NCBI GenBank assembly: GCA_963667005.1 | Contig: OY762937.1 | Coordinates: 124,001 to 188,000, forward strand | DNA length: 64,000 nucleotides | Source: G963662605 sp963667005 | GTDB lineage: Bacteria > Bacteroidota > Ignavibacteria > Ignavibacteriales > Ignavibacteriaceae | Direction: 5' to 3' | In this document: piece after piece, positions 38,101 to 46,993 of the stretch | Layout: every line of letters starts with the position of its first letter | How positions within the stretch are numbered: position 1 is the first letter of the stretch | The notes under the pieces: model-generated | Told to the model about the DNA's origin: nothing | Seen by the model: the letters and a program-made list of their open reading frames with translations, nothing else | Database searches by the model: none | Made by a program: the position numbers and the translations under genes

Positions 38101-39211
38101 CGGTTGCCTGACTTGTTGGTGCATACTTCAATACCGACCCGCTGCAGATCACATTCATTGTTGCCGCTCCGCCTCCGGCATTACTTATATTTTCACTATT
38201 ATAACTGCCCGAGCTTAACCCCGATTTCAATCGTACATATATTGTCCGTGCTGCCAGTGTAGCGCTTGTTATTGCTACTGTATCAGTGCTGACGAACGTG
38301 CTGTTGTCTTTGGAAATTTCATAATCAGCAGGCGCTGTTATCGTTACCACTCCCGGATAATCAAGATATTGTCCGCTTATGGAATAGCTCTGACTTGCTG
38401 AAGGGCCTGAACCCGGCCAATAAGAAAATCCTGATAAGCTTGTCGGATTTACCGTCAACGTCTGAGCTGTTGAGACAGTGTAGTTACTGCTCGCTAATGC
38501 GTTAATAGTTGCATATGATATATTGCTTGACGTCACGCCGCCGCTAATTGTACCTGAAGTAAAACAGTAGTAGTACACTACCGTACCTGCGGTTTGTCCA
38601 GGAATGCTTGCCGTATAGCTTGTGCCGCTTCCCGTCATCTGGGTTATCGTTGAGGTTGCGTACGTGCTTGATCCGATTGAGTACCGCATCCATACTGTTT
38701 GACTTGTTGCAAGAGCAGCGCTCAATGTCGCCGTTACCGTTACGGCTGTACCCGGTGTAGCCGAACTTGTACTGGCGCTACTTATCGTTACAGGCGTTCC
38801 TCCGAGTTCAAATATAAATCCTGTACTTGCCGTATTATTCGCAACATCCTTTATCGTGAATACATACGTCTTTCCACTAACCGGCGTCAGAAGCGTGTTA
38901 CCCCCATTGACGGGAATTGAAAAACTTGTATTCTTCGATGGTGCGTTGTTGGTGCCCCAGTTCTGGCCTGTTGTCCAGGCTCCGGAGGCATCATATTTGA
39001 ATTGTTGTTGGCTCGTGCTGTTTATCGTACTCTGTGGAATACTAATGACCCAGCTGTTTGTGTTATCCGGAAGGCTTAATAAACTGAACTGTTGGGTTGT
39101 TCCCCAGCTGTTCCATCCGCCACGGATATACATCTTGCTTTGGTTAGCTGAATATATACTTGCGGTAAAAAGCAGCACCGCAATAAGACCAAGGTAAATT
39201 TTTTGTTTCAT
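35129..39211 (-). CDS. Giant secreted repetitive protein with fibronectin, beta-helix-like and dockerin-like C-terminal repeats
   Basis: The 1360 residues start with a signal peptide (1-21). An N-terminal module (about 22-135) and an Ig-like domain (about 138-245) are shared with the neighbouring amylases. A G-F-S-Y-W-P-G-S-G beta-sandwich (about 255-355) and a fibronectin-III domain (about 362-460) follow, then about 600 residues of Gly/Thr/Asn-rich strands resembling a right-handed beta-helix. The C-terminus carries a strand module with H-R-N-T-I-E-T-W-S, then two dockerin-type calcium loops (D-C-N-Q-D-G-Y-V-D-P-L-D-L and D-I-N-G-D-R-Y-V-D-P-L-D-L). No T9SS domain is visible. It is a paralogue of 46994-50986. 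A surface adhesin or starch-complex scaffold is plausible, and no enzyme motif was seen. Confidence 0.82.
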   Translation of the reverse strand: MKQKIYLGLIAVLLFTASIYSANQSKMYIRGGWNSWGTTQQFSLLSLPDNTNSWVISIPQSTINSTSQQQFKYDASGAWTTGQNWGTNNAPSKNTSFSIPVNGGNTLLTPVSGKTYVFTIKDVANNTASTGFIFELGGTPVTISSASTSSATPGTAVTVTATLSAALATSQTVWMRYSIGSSTYATSTITQMTGSGTSYTASIPGQTAGTVVYYYCFTSGTISGGVTSSNISYATINALASSNYTVSTAQTLTVNPTSLSGFSYWPGSGPSASQSYSISGQYLDYPGVVTITAPADYEISKDNSTFVSTDTVAITSATLAARTIYVRLKSGLSSGSYNSENISNAGGGAATMNVICSGSVLKYAPTSQATGLGASNGSPSSTVIHLVWTDAPSTDGYLIRGSSIGYESISDPVDGTAVSDGGLDKNIASGVQQADMTSLSQGTTYYFKVYAYNNSGSNIRYNKISAPQASASTTVSTYYSKSGANLEQLSSWGANSDGSGNAPVNFTSDGMTYIITANGTLGGAWAVTGSTTKIQVGDGTAAVNFTVPAALSATNLDIMNNATMALGSNVTLTGAINVNNGGTLNCGSYVVGGTNGVFTLKSGGTLKIGSAQGITTSGTTGNIQTTGTRSYNSAGKYVYVGTVNQVTGNAVPNPLASGGLLQNSNTGGTVTLSQYMAFSSGSTFIVDAGAVFSTGSNGPTYNNGCVATINGTYQIEQGGGSYTSGSMAFAYGTNGGLVINYTSSKLGVYNNNPFWNNNTGYVALPPNVNIKGAGGVSIQTSANLTVSGTFQTSGPVEILYYGSGITMNGTCQINAGGSFTYPSSQAYLPTFGANSTLVYNQGTSAVRTKEWSTRTSGSSYPANVRISNNTALALGDTSAQCAGSLTVDAGSTLNTTSSTLTVGGNVTLNGTMNLNGDVTVKGNWTNTGSLIAGSRTVSFNGSVQQTIAGGTTFGNLEVNNTNGILVGGVADETVQNNLILTNGRIILGTASLIVSGSITGTPSASNMIVTTGAGELKKLITAVPVSFTFPVGSASGYTPLQVSLTSGSLSSAAIGVKTGSTKSENNTSAANYLNRTWTISGEGITDPVYDVSAVYVNSDISGNESTLTGGLFNGSTWTSLGLIDAVNNTVSGQNLALFGELTAGEAAAMGAASGAGHVTVSVIPQGYYNSGNFLNMTDTILICLANASSPYAIVDSTSALLDSISFTASGDFNAAASGSYYVIIKHRNTIETWSASPVSFVKGSTITYDFTSAQSKAYGNNLVQVSSSPELWAIYSGDCNQDGYVDPLDLSLVDQDSFNYVAGSGLATDINGDRYVDPLDLSIVDQNSFNYVGIQRPSASKIVRKQVHKIELKSAGSENK
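37746..38147 (-). repeat. 402-bp tract nearly identical to 49518-49919
   Basis: Compared base by base at a constant offset of 11,772, the two tracts differ at only one position (37808). The surrounding homologous sequence of the two paralogues differs at many synonymous sites. It encodes the fibronectin-III domain and the start of the beta-helix region. Confidence 0.9.
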
Positions 39212-39319
39212 AGATACTCCTGAAATAAGGGCTCTAAAAATTTGTCCACTTTATGTAGTTCTGATCGCCGTTACATTGCTGCCGACAATCAATTGCAACC
39301 GGGACTGTCAAATAAAAAT

Positions 39320-39350
39320 ATTCTGAGTCCCGAAAAACGGGACTCAGAAT
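39320..39350 (-). terminator. Strong terminator after the first GH13 gene
   Basis: A perfect 13-bp stem (39320-39332 and 39338-39350) has a 5-nt loop. The minus-strand RNA then runs into a U-rich stretch. It separates the GH13 gene at 39394 from the adhesin-like gene at 35129, so the latter must have its own promoter in 39212-39319. Confidence 0.85.
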
Positions 39351-39393
39351 AAGGCCTATACGAGTGTCTCGCAATCGAAATTGCTTTGACATC

Positions 39394-42300
39394 TTATTTT
39401 ATTAATAAGAGCTTTCTGCTTTGTGAAAATGATCCGGCATCCATTCTGTAGAAGTACACACCGCTTGCCAGATGTGAACCGTCAAAGGTTACTTTGTACG
39501 TTCCTGCATTCTGGTTTTGATTAACAAGAGTTGCAACTTCTTTTCCAAGTACGTTATATACCTTCAGGGTTACTAATCCGTCCTGCGGTAATTGATAGGA
39601 AATAACAGTGCTTGGATTAAACGGGTTCGGATAATTTTGACCGAGAGAAAATTCTTTCGGACGATCACTACCGGCATTTTCTGCTTCAACTGCCGTAACC
39701 ATATTAGGAACAGGCAATTGCACTGTTGTCAGAATGTGAAACTCGCCGGGCTGCAACGGATACGACATGGTCTTATTCGTAACATCGACACTTGCACCAG
39801 TGAAATAATCATACCATGTGCCGGTATTCTGGAAATTACAGGTGATACTCTGCGCTGTCAAGCCGAAATTACCAATGATGTGAATATTCATCGAGGCATC
39901 GGTTATATTGATTTTTTTCAGCGTTCCGGTTAAATCAGTAGTATAGTTAGTACTTCTGAAAGCCGGATAAGCAGTCTTCAGCATGTTGAGATATTTGAAT
40001 GTTCTGAATAATTTCTGGCGCTGAGCATCGGAATAATATTCCCAGTGAAGAGGCTTTACCCCATCACGGCCATTATAAGTGATGGTAACATCATAGCCCA
40101 ACTCACCGAACATCCAAATCATTTTAGGACCCGGTATCGGGATAAAGAAGGCAGCATCTAATTTTACTCTATCAAGAGCCGTGCTCAATGTTTTGGTATT
40201 ATAACTTCCGCTTGAACTTCCCGAAGATTCAATTCTGTACATTAAGCGGTCTTCGTCATGGCTTTCCATATAAGCCACAGCATTCGGTGCACCAAATCCA
40301 CGAGCTTTGTACGAGCCCCATGTAAGATCTGCGCCTGTGCCTTGCGCGGCAGCTGCATAATTGTCGGATAATTTTGTCCACACCATTATGCCAAGGTTGG
40401 ACAACGCTGTTTCCTCGTCATTATTACAGAAGTGTTCGAGTATCAAATACGCGCTTGTATCAACCGACTTCATCGAGTTGTACATTCGTGTAAGATTGTT
40501 TACTCTGGACTGATCGAAATTGTTTACGGTACCTTCCGTACTTGCTGTTTGAGTATAACCCTTGCTCAAGTCAAAACGGTAACCATCGAATTTATATTCG
40601 CTGAGCCAGTATTTGAGGAATCTGTCAACGAAGTATTTTGTGGCTGTGCTTTCATGGTTAAGATCATTATAGACACTATAGGGGTGTGGGGCAACAACGT
40701 TAAAGTAAGGATTATTCGCAGCCGGCTGGTTGTTAGCAGCATCCCACCATAATCGTGCGAATGGTGAGTTACCCGTTTGGTGATTCAGAACTGCGTCAAA
40801 GATTACGGCAATTCCGTTCTCATGGCATTTATCAATAAATGCTTTCAAATCGTTTTTGGGTCCGTAATATTTATCAACGGCAAACATAAAGTCAGGATTA
40901 TATCCCCAGCTTTCATTCATATCGAATTCATTGACAGGCATTAATTCGATTGCATTAATGCCAAGATTCTTGAAGTAACCGATAGTATCAATCAATCCTT
41001 TGAAAGAATGCGTTGAGACAAAATCCCTGACCAATAGTTCATAAACTACGAGATTATCTTTCGGCGGTTTCGTGAAAGAAGTAGTTTTCCACGAATAGGC
41101 ACCTTGTGCAGTCTGTAAAACCGAAACCATTTGGGTCGTCAATCCGGTCGGGTATGGTTTCAGGTCAGGATATGTTGCTGCCTTAATATCTTTATCAAAA
41201 TTCAAATCAAGAATTTTATCTGCGTACGGATCTGCAACGTTCAAATTGCCATCAACAAGATATTGGTATCCATATTCGTTTCCCGGTGAGAGGTTATTAA
41301 TCTGAACCCAGTAACGTGTACTATCTGAAGTGACATTCATATAATACGCCGGATCAACCTGCCATTTTGAAAAATCGCCGATTACATGCACGTATTTTTT
41401 TAAGGGTGCATACAGGCACAGTACAACTGAAGTCGGACTGATATAGTTTATACCGTCAACAATTCCTGCTGGAACTGCCTGAACCGTAGCCGGCGGTCTT
41501 ACAATAACATAAAAAGAATCGGCTTTTGTATTTGTACCGTCGGTGGCAACAGCTTTAATCCATACTTTGCCATAGTATGAGCATGTAAAAGTATAATTAA
41601 GTGATGTGCCTGATGTTTTTGCAATTAAAGCGGTATCTGCATAGAGTGATAATTGCGTTGAGTTTGAAGATACGACGCTGATTTGCTGTTGTTCATTAAT
41701 GTTCTTAATGATCGGGAATGTCGTTGGTGCAGTAAACAACACGTTCATTCCTGATGGAGCAACCGGGACAAAAAGATCAGCTGCGCCAACGTCTTTGCCC
41801 TCAAGATAAGGAGAGGAGGCGCTTCTGAATACTAAACAAATCTTTTTAACAGTATCGCCGGCTGCAACTCCGTAATAAGAACGAACACTTGGATTAATAA
41901 CGAACTGGTATAAATCCGTACCGATTCTGGTTAATTTAGTATCAGCAGTGTTTGTGCCCCAAGTGGTTTTTATGCACTTCCAGTCAGCTGAGTTGATACT
42001 CTTATCCGTCAGTACGCCGGTGTGAGCGTAGACATCACCGGTGTAACCTTTTAATCCGGCTGAACCCTGGGTTGCATCAAAGGTGATTGTAACCGCGTCG
42101 GATTCCGTGATAATGCTCGGTGTCCATTTTAAAACCTGTGATGCCGGTGCTGATACGGCGCCGTTACATGTCAGACTTGCAGTTGCACCGCCGCCTGCGA
42201 TAGCAATAGCTTCACTATATGAGGCTGCAGCGAGCCCTGATTTTAATCTGACATAAACAGAGGTTTCGCCTAATGTTGCCGCAGTAAATGGAATAGTTAC

Positions 42301-43587
42301 AGATGTCGATACAAAATTTGCCGTATCGGTTGATACCTGATAATCAGTTGACGCGGTTACGGTGATGTTTCCGGGGAAACCTTCGAGATCTGTTCCGCTT
42401 ATTTTAAAGCTTTTGACTGAGGAAGGACCTTGTCCGGCTATGTAAGCAAATCCCGTAAGGGATGACGGTGTAAGCGCAAAAGCCGGCGGTGGTGTTAATG
42501 TAACCGTGCCGGTGCATGCGACTGTTACCGCGGCGATTCCGCCTCCGGCATTAGAGATATTTTCGGCTTCGTATTTGCCAATGGCCAATCCGGCTTTCAA
42601 TCGAACATAAATTTTTGTTGCCGGTAATGTCGCGGTGGGAAATGGAACCTCTACCGCGCTTGAAAATGTGGTGTTGTCAAGAGAAACTTCAAAATCGGCT
42701 GGTGCGGTAACGGCAACATTGCCGGGATATCCGGAAAGAAGAACACCGCTGAGTGAATAACTCTGTGAAGCCGATGGGCCATTTCCCTGAACATACGTAA
42801 ATCCGGTCAACGAGACAGGAGCAACAGTAAGAGCCGGATTTGAGTAAGCGACAGAATAATTGTTTGTCGAAGATACATTAATAGTAGCGGGGTTACAAGT
42901 TGCAGCAGTAAGACCCGTAACTCCTGAACTGAAACAATAATAATAAACTGTTGTGCCGCCCACCTGAGCAGGAATTGTTGCTGTAAGCGTTGTTCCGCTT
43001 CCGGACATTTGGGTAACGGTTGAATTAGCGAATGTACTTGATGTTGCCCAACGTACATACACTACTTGATTGGTGACCGGAGCCGCACTGAGCGTAGCAG
43101 TTATTGTCACGTCCGAGATTTCCGACGGTGCAGAATTGGCAACCGATGCAATGGTTGACGGAGTTCCGCCGAATTCAAATATATATCCGGTTGCGTTCGT
43201 CCCGCTTGCTACGTCCTGCATAGTAAATACATATTTTTTTCCTGACACGATAACCCAGTGGGCATCGGCAGTACTTACAAGAAAAGTAATAGGAGTGTTA
43301 GCCTTTACCGTAGCATCTTTATCGCCCCAGTATGTTCCCGCAGTTTTCGTTGAACTGCTGATACTGTATGCTAAGTTGTAATTCCCATTGCTGGTCGCCG
43401 CCTGAACCGGTGAGATCCAAGTATAATCATTCCCTGCGCCATTCGGCAATGCAATATTCGACATTTGTAAATATGCACTTGGAAACAAACCACCCCGGCA
43501 ATACATAGACGGTTGTTTCGGTTGTGAGTATAACGAAATAACCGAACAAGCGACTATGATTAAGAAGAGATAGACTTTATTCTTCAT
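39394..43587 (-). CDS. Secreted GH13 alpha-amylase-family enzyme, multidomain, T9SS signal
   Basis: The 1397 residues start with a signal peptide. The shared N-terminal module (about 22-145) and an Ig-like domain lead to two G-F-[TA]-Y beta-sandwich repeats. A domain with I-T-F-D-A-T-Q-G...D-V-Y-A-H-T-G-V follows, resembling the domain found ahead of GH13 in Bacteroidota amylases, and then a CBM48-like domain (V-I-G-D-F-S-K-W). The GH13 barrel (about 875-1200) has D-A-V-L-N-H, G-Y-R-F-D (nucleophile Asp1006), L-E-H-F (acid Glu1051) and S-H-D-E-D (Asp1111). The last about 80 residues are a T9SS domain. It should hydrolyse or rearrange alpha-glucans at the cell surface. The CBM48-like domain hints at branched substrates such as pullulan or glycogen. 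It is 33 bp behind the second amylase. Confidence 0.92.
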   Translation of the reverse strand: MKNKVYLFLIIVACSVISLYSQPKQPSMYCRGGLFPSAYLQMSNIALPNGAGNDYTWISPVQAATSNGNYNLAYSISSSTKTAGTYWGDKDATVKANTPITFLVSTADAHWVIVSGKKYVFTMQDVASGTNATGYIFEFGGTPSTIASVANSAPSEISDVTITATLSAAPVTNQVVYVRWATSSTFANSTVTQMSGSGTTLTATIPAQVGGTTVYYYCFSSGVTGLTAATCNPATINVSSTNNYSVAYSNPALTVAPVSLTGFTYVQGNGPSASQSYSLSGVLLSGYPGNVAVTAPADFEVSLDNTTFSSAVEVPFPTATLPATKIYVRLKAGLAIGKYEAENISNAGGGIAAVTVACTGTVTLTPPPAFALTPSSLTGFAYIAGQGPSSVKSFKISGTDLEGFPGNITVTASTDYQVSTDTANFVSTSVTIPFTAATLGETSVYVRLKSGLAAASYSEAIAIAGGGATASLTCNGAVSAPASQVLKWTPSIITESDAVTITFDATQGSAGLKGYTGDVYAHTGVLTDKSINSADWKCIKTTWGTNTADTKLTRIGTDLYQFVINPSVRSYYGVAAGDTVKKICLVFRSASSPYLEGKDVGAADLFVPVAPSGMNVLFTAPTTFPIIKNINEQQQISVVSSNSTQLSLYADTALIAKTSGTSLNYTFTCSYYGKVWIKAVATDGTNTKADSFYVIVRPPATVQAVPAGIVDGINYISPTSVVLCLYAPLKKYVHVIGDFSKWQVDPAYYMNVTSDSTRYWVQINNLSPGNEYGYQYLVDGNLNVADPYADKILDLNFDKDIKAATYPDLKPYPTGLTTQMVSVLQTAQGAYSWKTTSFTKPPKDNLVVYELLVRDFVSTHSFKGLIDTIGYFKNLGINAIELMPVNEFDMNESWGYNPDFMFAVDKYYGPKNDLKAFIDKCHENGIAVIFDAVLNHQTGNSPFARLWWDAANNQPAANNPYFNVVAPHPYSVYNDLNHESTATKYFVDRFLKYWLSEYKFDGYRFDLSKGYTQTASTEGTVNNFDQSRVNNLTRMYNSMKSVDTSAYLILEHFCNNDEETALSNLGIMVWTKLSDNYAAAAQGTGADLTWGSYKARGFGAPNAVAYMESHDEDRLMYRIESSGSSSGSYNTKTLSTALDRVKLDAAFFIPIPGPKMIWMFGELGYDVTITYNGRDGVKPLHWEYYSDAQRQKLFRTFKYLNMLKTAYPAFRSTNYTTDLTGTLKKINITDASMNIHIIGNFGLTAQSITCNFQNTGTWYDYFTGASVDVTNKTMSYPLQPGEFHILTTVQLPVPNMVTAVEAENAGSDRPKEFSLGQNYPNPFNPSTVISYQLPQDGLVTLKVYNVLGKEVATLVNQNQNAGTYKVTFDGSHLASGVYFYRMDAGSFSQSRKLLLIK

Positions 43588-43620
43588 TGATTGTCCTGTT
43601 TAGATTTATTGAATATGTCA

Positions 43621-46600
43621 TTATTTGAGTAACATCATTTTTTTAGTCTGTGAGTAAGAGCCCGCATCTAATCTGTAGAAATACAGACCGCTGCTCAAAC
43701 CGGAACCATCAAATGTCAGGCGGTAGTTACCGGCGTTTTCGTATTGATCAACCAGAACCCGGACGATCTGCCCCAGCGCATTATACACGGTGAGTCTAAC
43801 ATGACTGTCGTGTGGAAGTGCAAATGAAATCATCGTGCTCGGATTAAAAGGATTAGGATAATTCTGTTCGAGATTAAATGTATGTACAGTTCCGGCGTCT
43901 TCCGGTGAGCTGATACCGGTAATGAGATCGGCTTTCAGGATTTTTGTTCCGTACGCACTCACCGATACTGAAGGAGTAAAGGTCATGCTTCCGTCAGCTT
44001 TTATAACAAATTGCCCCGCACTCGCATTCGTTGCTACATCCCGTAAAGCGTATGTGCCGGGTTTACATCCGTTATCGGTTCCTGCAAAGGTTAAAGTCGG
44101 ATTGGTAATTGTTGAACTGGTAAAGTTGTGCAACGGGAAAAGAAGATCAACGCTATTACCCAGAACATAGTTTCTTCCAAAAGCATACATGCCGGAATTA
44201 GAGGACGTTAGCTGGATGTATTCACCCCTGCGTAAAGCCGGATATTGCTGGCGCAGATTGATTAACTTTTTGTACAAGTTCAGAATTGACGTTGAATCAG
44301 CACTCATAGTTTGTACATTTCGCGTGGTATAATTCGAGGTAACAGACTTCCACGGGCTACCGGTGGTGAATCCGGCATTTGTTCCGTTGGTCCATTGCAT
44401 CGGTGTTCTCTTTGAAGGATCATCGCTGCCGCTTGTCATGCCGAGTTCTTCACCGTAATACATAAACGGGACACCGGGCAATGTCAGAAGTAGTGACGCG
44501 GCAAGTTTTGTGTAATTCATGTTATCGTTAAGCTGCGAACACACGCGAACATTATCATGGTTGGTAAGAAAAGTGCCGTACTGTAGAAAAGGAAACTTTT
44601 TTACGACCACATTATCAATTTGATTTTTTAAAGTTGTAGGACTTTGAGCATTGATTGAACTAATTATGTCTGAAGCCGTTTCGAATTCAAAACATATATC
44701 CAATCCGGTGCCGTCTGAGTACGGAATTACATTGGTTGTGCTTGTCCATACTTCGCCGACCGAGAAGGCATTCGGATTAATGCCTTTAATAGTTTTTCTG
44801 AAATCTCTCCAGAAAGCCAGATTTGAAGGTGCATCCGCAAGAACACTACCCTCTTCACAAACGTATCTTGCACCATCAAGTCGAAAACCATCTACTTTAA
44901 CCGTGTCAAGCCAGTATTTAATTATACCGTTTATTGTATCTTTTACGTTCGTGTTGAAATAGTTTAAATCCGGCATACTGCTTGTAAATACGCCATAATA
45001 ATAGCTTCCACCGTAACCATACCAGATTTGTTCACCCCATGGACCGGTGCCTCCCGGGTTGGTAGTTTTCCATACATACCAATCGCGGTAAGGAGATGAT
45101 GTCCCGGTGCAAGAGTTAATGAACCATGGATGTTGGCTTGACGTGTGGTTGAGAACGAGATCAAGAATTACTTTTATACCCCGCACGTGGGCGCTATCAA
45201 GAAATGCTTTGAATTGTGCGTTAGTTCCGAAGTCTTTTTCAACCTTTTTATAATCAACAACATCATAACCGTGATAACTTGGAGACTCCATGATAGGCAT
45301 GAGCCAGAGAGTTGTAACCCCAAGATCGGTAGTTGTTGCCGGATTACCGTCATTAAGGTAATCAAGCTTTTTCGTTAAGCCGGCGAAATCACCGATTCCA
45401 TCACCACTGCCATCATAAAAACTTCTGACAAACAACTCGTAAAAAACCTGATCATTCCACCAGTAGGTTTGGTTTGTTACGCCGGTTGGTGATACGATAC
45501 CGGTACATCCGACCTTAACAATAGCAGCTCCGCCGCCGGCATTTGATACATACTCGGTATCATATGTTGCAGAGGAGAGTCCTGCTTTTAGTCTGACATA
45601 CACGGGCACGCTTAGCGCAGCCGAAGCGTAAGGAATGGAAACCGACGTCGAAGAAAACGTAACGTTGTCCGCTGAAACTTCAAAGTTTTGACTGGCATTC
45701 ACGGTAATATTTCCGGGATATCCGGTTAAAAACTTTCCTGTCAGCAAATATGTTTTTGAGGCAGATGGTCCGGATCCTTCACTATAAGAAAACCAGTTTA
45801 ACGTTCCTGGAGCGACTGTAAGCATCGGATCACTCGAAGTAACCGAGCCATTGCAGGCAACGCGCAGGGCAGCGGCGCCTCCACCGGTGCAAACAATTTC
45901 TTCTCCGTTATAGTCAGCCTTGGAGAGTCCTGCTTTCAATCTGACATAAACTTTCACGCCGCCAAATGAGGCAGAGGTAAATGGAACAGTAACAGATGAA
46001 CCTGAAAATGTTGTACTATCCAACGAGACTTCATAATTTGCCGAAGCTGTTACTTTAATCACATCCGGAAATCCGGTTAACAAAGCACCGCTCAAAGTGA
46101 AGCTCTGAACATTTGAAGGCCCATATTTATAGGGGTATGTGAAACCGGAGATTGTTTTTTGTGAAGTTAGAAGCACAGGTGAATTACCGGCTACGGTAAA
46201 ATTAACAGATTGTGTTGCATTTATTGTTGCCGTATTGCAATTGCCGGCGGTCAATCCTGATGTTCCGGAACTGAAACAATAGTAATAAATAGTTGTTCCT
46301 CCGATTTGAGCCGGAATATCGGCAGTATACGTAACGTTACTGCCTGTCATTTCAGTAACAGTCGAATTTGCAAAATTCGATGAAGTTGACCATCGCAGAT
46401 AAACGACCTGATTGGAGACCAAAGCGCTGCCCAAGGTAGCAGTAATGGTAATCCCCGTATTTTCAAACGCAAAAGAATTTCCCGTTGTACTGATCACAGC
46501 CGGTGTTCCACCAAGCTCGAATATGTACGCTTCGGTTTTTGCCGTCCCGGTTGCAACATCTGCAACCGTAAACACATATTTTTTATTCACCACGGTAATC

Positions 46601-46932
46601 CAGTGTGCATCTGCTGAATTCACAAGAAAATTAACGGAGGAATTGACATCAAGGGTCGCGTTATTTGCTCCCCAATATGTTCCTGATGTGGTTGATGATT
46701 TGCTGGCGCAGAATGTTAAATTATAGTTTCCGTTACCGTTTGAGGATTGAGCCGGTGAAACCCACACGTAATCATTACCCGTGCCATTAGGGAGCGTCAG
46801 ATAATTCATACCGAGATAACCGTTTGAAAACAACCCTCCTTTGCAATACATAGTTGTTTGTTGAGGCTGTGCTACCACAAAAGTGCTCGTAATCGCCATG
46901 AGCAGTAAAAATATATAAGTTATCTTTGCCAT
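43621..46932 (-). CDS. Secreted GH13 alpha-amylase with T9SS signal
   Basis: The 1103 residues comprise a signal peptide (1-21), the shared N-terminal module, an Ig-like domain and two G-F-[TS]-Y beta-sandwich repeats (to about 485). A GH13 barrel (about 490-900) follows, starting W-W-N-D-Q-V-F-Y-E-L-F-V-R-S-F. Conserved regions are D-L-V-L-N-H, G-F-R-L-D-G-A-R (Asp686), G-E-V-W (Glu727) and T-N-H-D-N (Asp793), so all catalytic residues are present. A C-terminal beta domain and a T9SS sorting domain close the protein. The barrel looks like the oligosaccharide-acting GH13 group (P-F-M-Y-Y-G-E-E-L-G-M, then R-T-P-M-Q-W). Product and linkage specificity are inferred only at family level. Confidence 0.92.
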   Translation of the reverse strand: MAKITYIFLLLMAITSTFVVAQPQQTTMYCKGGLFSNGYLGMNYLTLPNGTGNDYVWVSPAQSSNGNGNYNLTFCASKSSTTSGTYWGANNATLDVNSSVNFLVNSADAHWITVVNKKYVFTVADVATGTAKTEAYIFELGGTPAVISTTGNSFAFENTGITITATLGSALVSNQVVYLRWSTSSNFANSTVTEMTGSNVTYTADIPAQIGGTTIYYYCFSSGTSGLTAGNCNTATINATQSVNFTVAGNSPVLLTSQKTISGFTYPYKYGPSNVQSFTLSGALLTGFPDVIKVTASANYEVSLDSTTFSGSSVTVPFTSASFGGVKVYVRLKAGLSKADYNGEEIVCTGGGAAALRVACNGSVTSSDPMLTVAPGTLNWFSYSEGSGPSASKTYLLTGKFLTGYPGNITVNASQNFEVSADNVTFSSTSVSIPYASAALSVPVYVRLKAGLSSATYDTEYVSNAGGGAAIVKVGCTGIVSPTGVTNQTYWWNDQVFYELFVRSFYDGSGDGIGDFAGLTKKLDYLNDGNPATTTDLGVTTLWLMPIMESPSYHGYDVVDYKKVEKDFGTNAQFKAFLDSAHVRGIKVILDLVLNHTSSQHPWFINSCTGTSSPYRDWYVWKTTNPGGTGPWGEQIWYGYGGSYYYGVFTSSMPDLNYFNTNVKDTINGIIKYWLDTVKVDGFRLDGARYVCEEGSVLADAPSNLAFWRDFRKTIKGINPNAFSVGEVWTSTTNVIPYSDGTGLDICFEFETASDIISSINAQSPTTLKNQIDNVVVKKFPFLQYGTFLTNHDNVRVCSQLNDNMNYTKLAASLLLTLPGVPFMYYGEELGMTSGSDDPSKRTPMQWTNGTNAGFTTGSPWKSVTSNYTTRNVQTMSADSTSILNLYKKLINLRQQYPALRRGEYIQLTSSNSGMYAFGRNYVLGNSVDLLFPLHNFTSSTITNPTLTFAGTDNGCKPGTYALRDVATNASAGQFVIKADGSMTFTPSVSVSAYGTKILKADLITGISSPEDAGTVHTFNLEQNYPNPFNPSTMISFALPHDSHVRLTVYNALGQIVRVLVDQYENAGNYRLTFDGSGLSSGLYFYRLDAGSYSQTKKMMLLK

Positions 46933-46993
46933 TTTGTTCCTTGATGATGTATTATTTAGTTGTATTTAAATATTTTTCAGAAGCAACCGTTTC

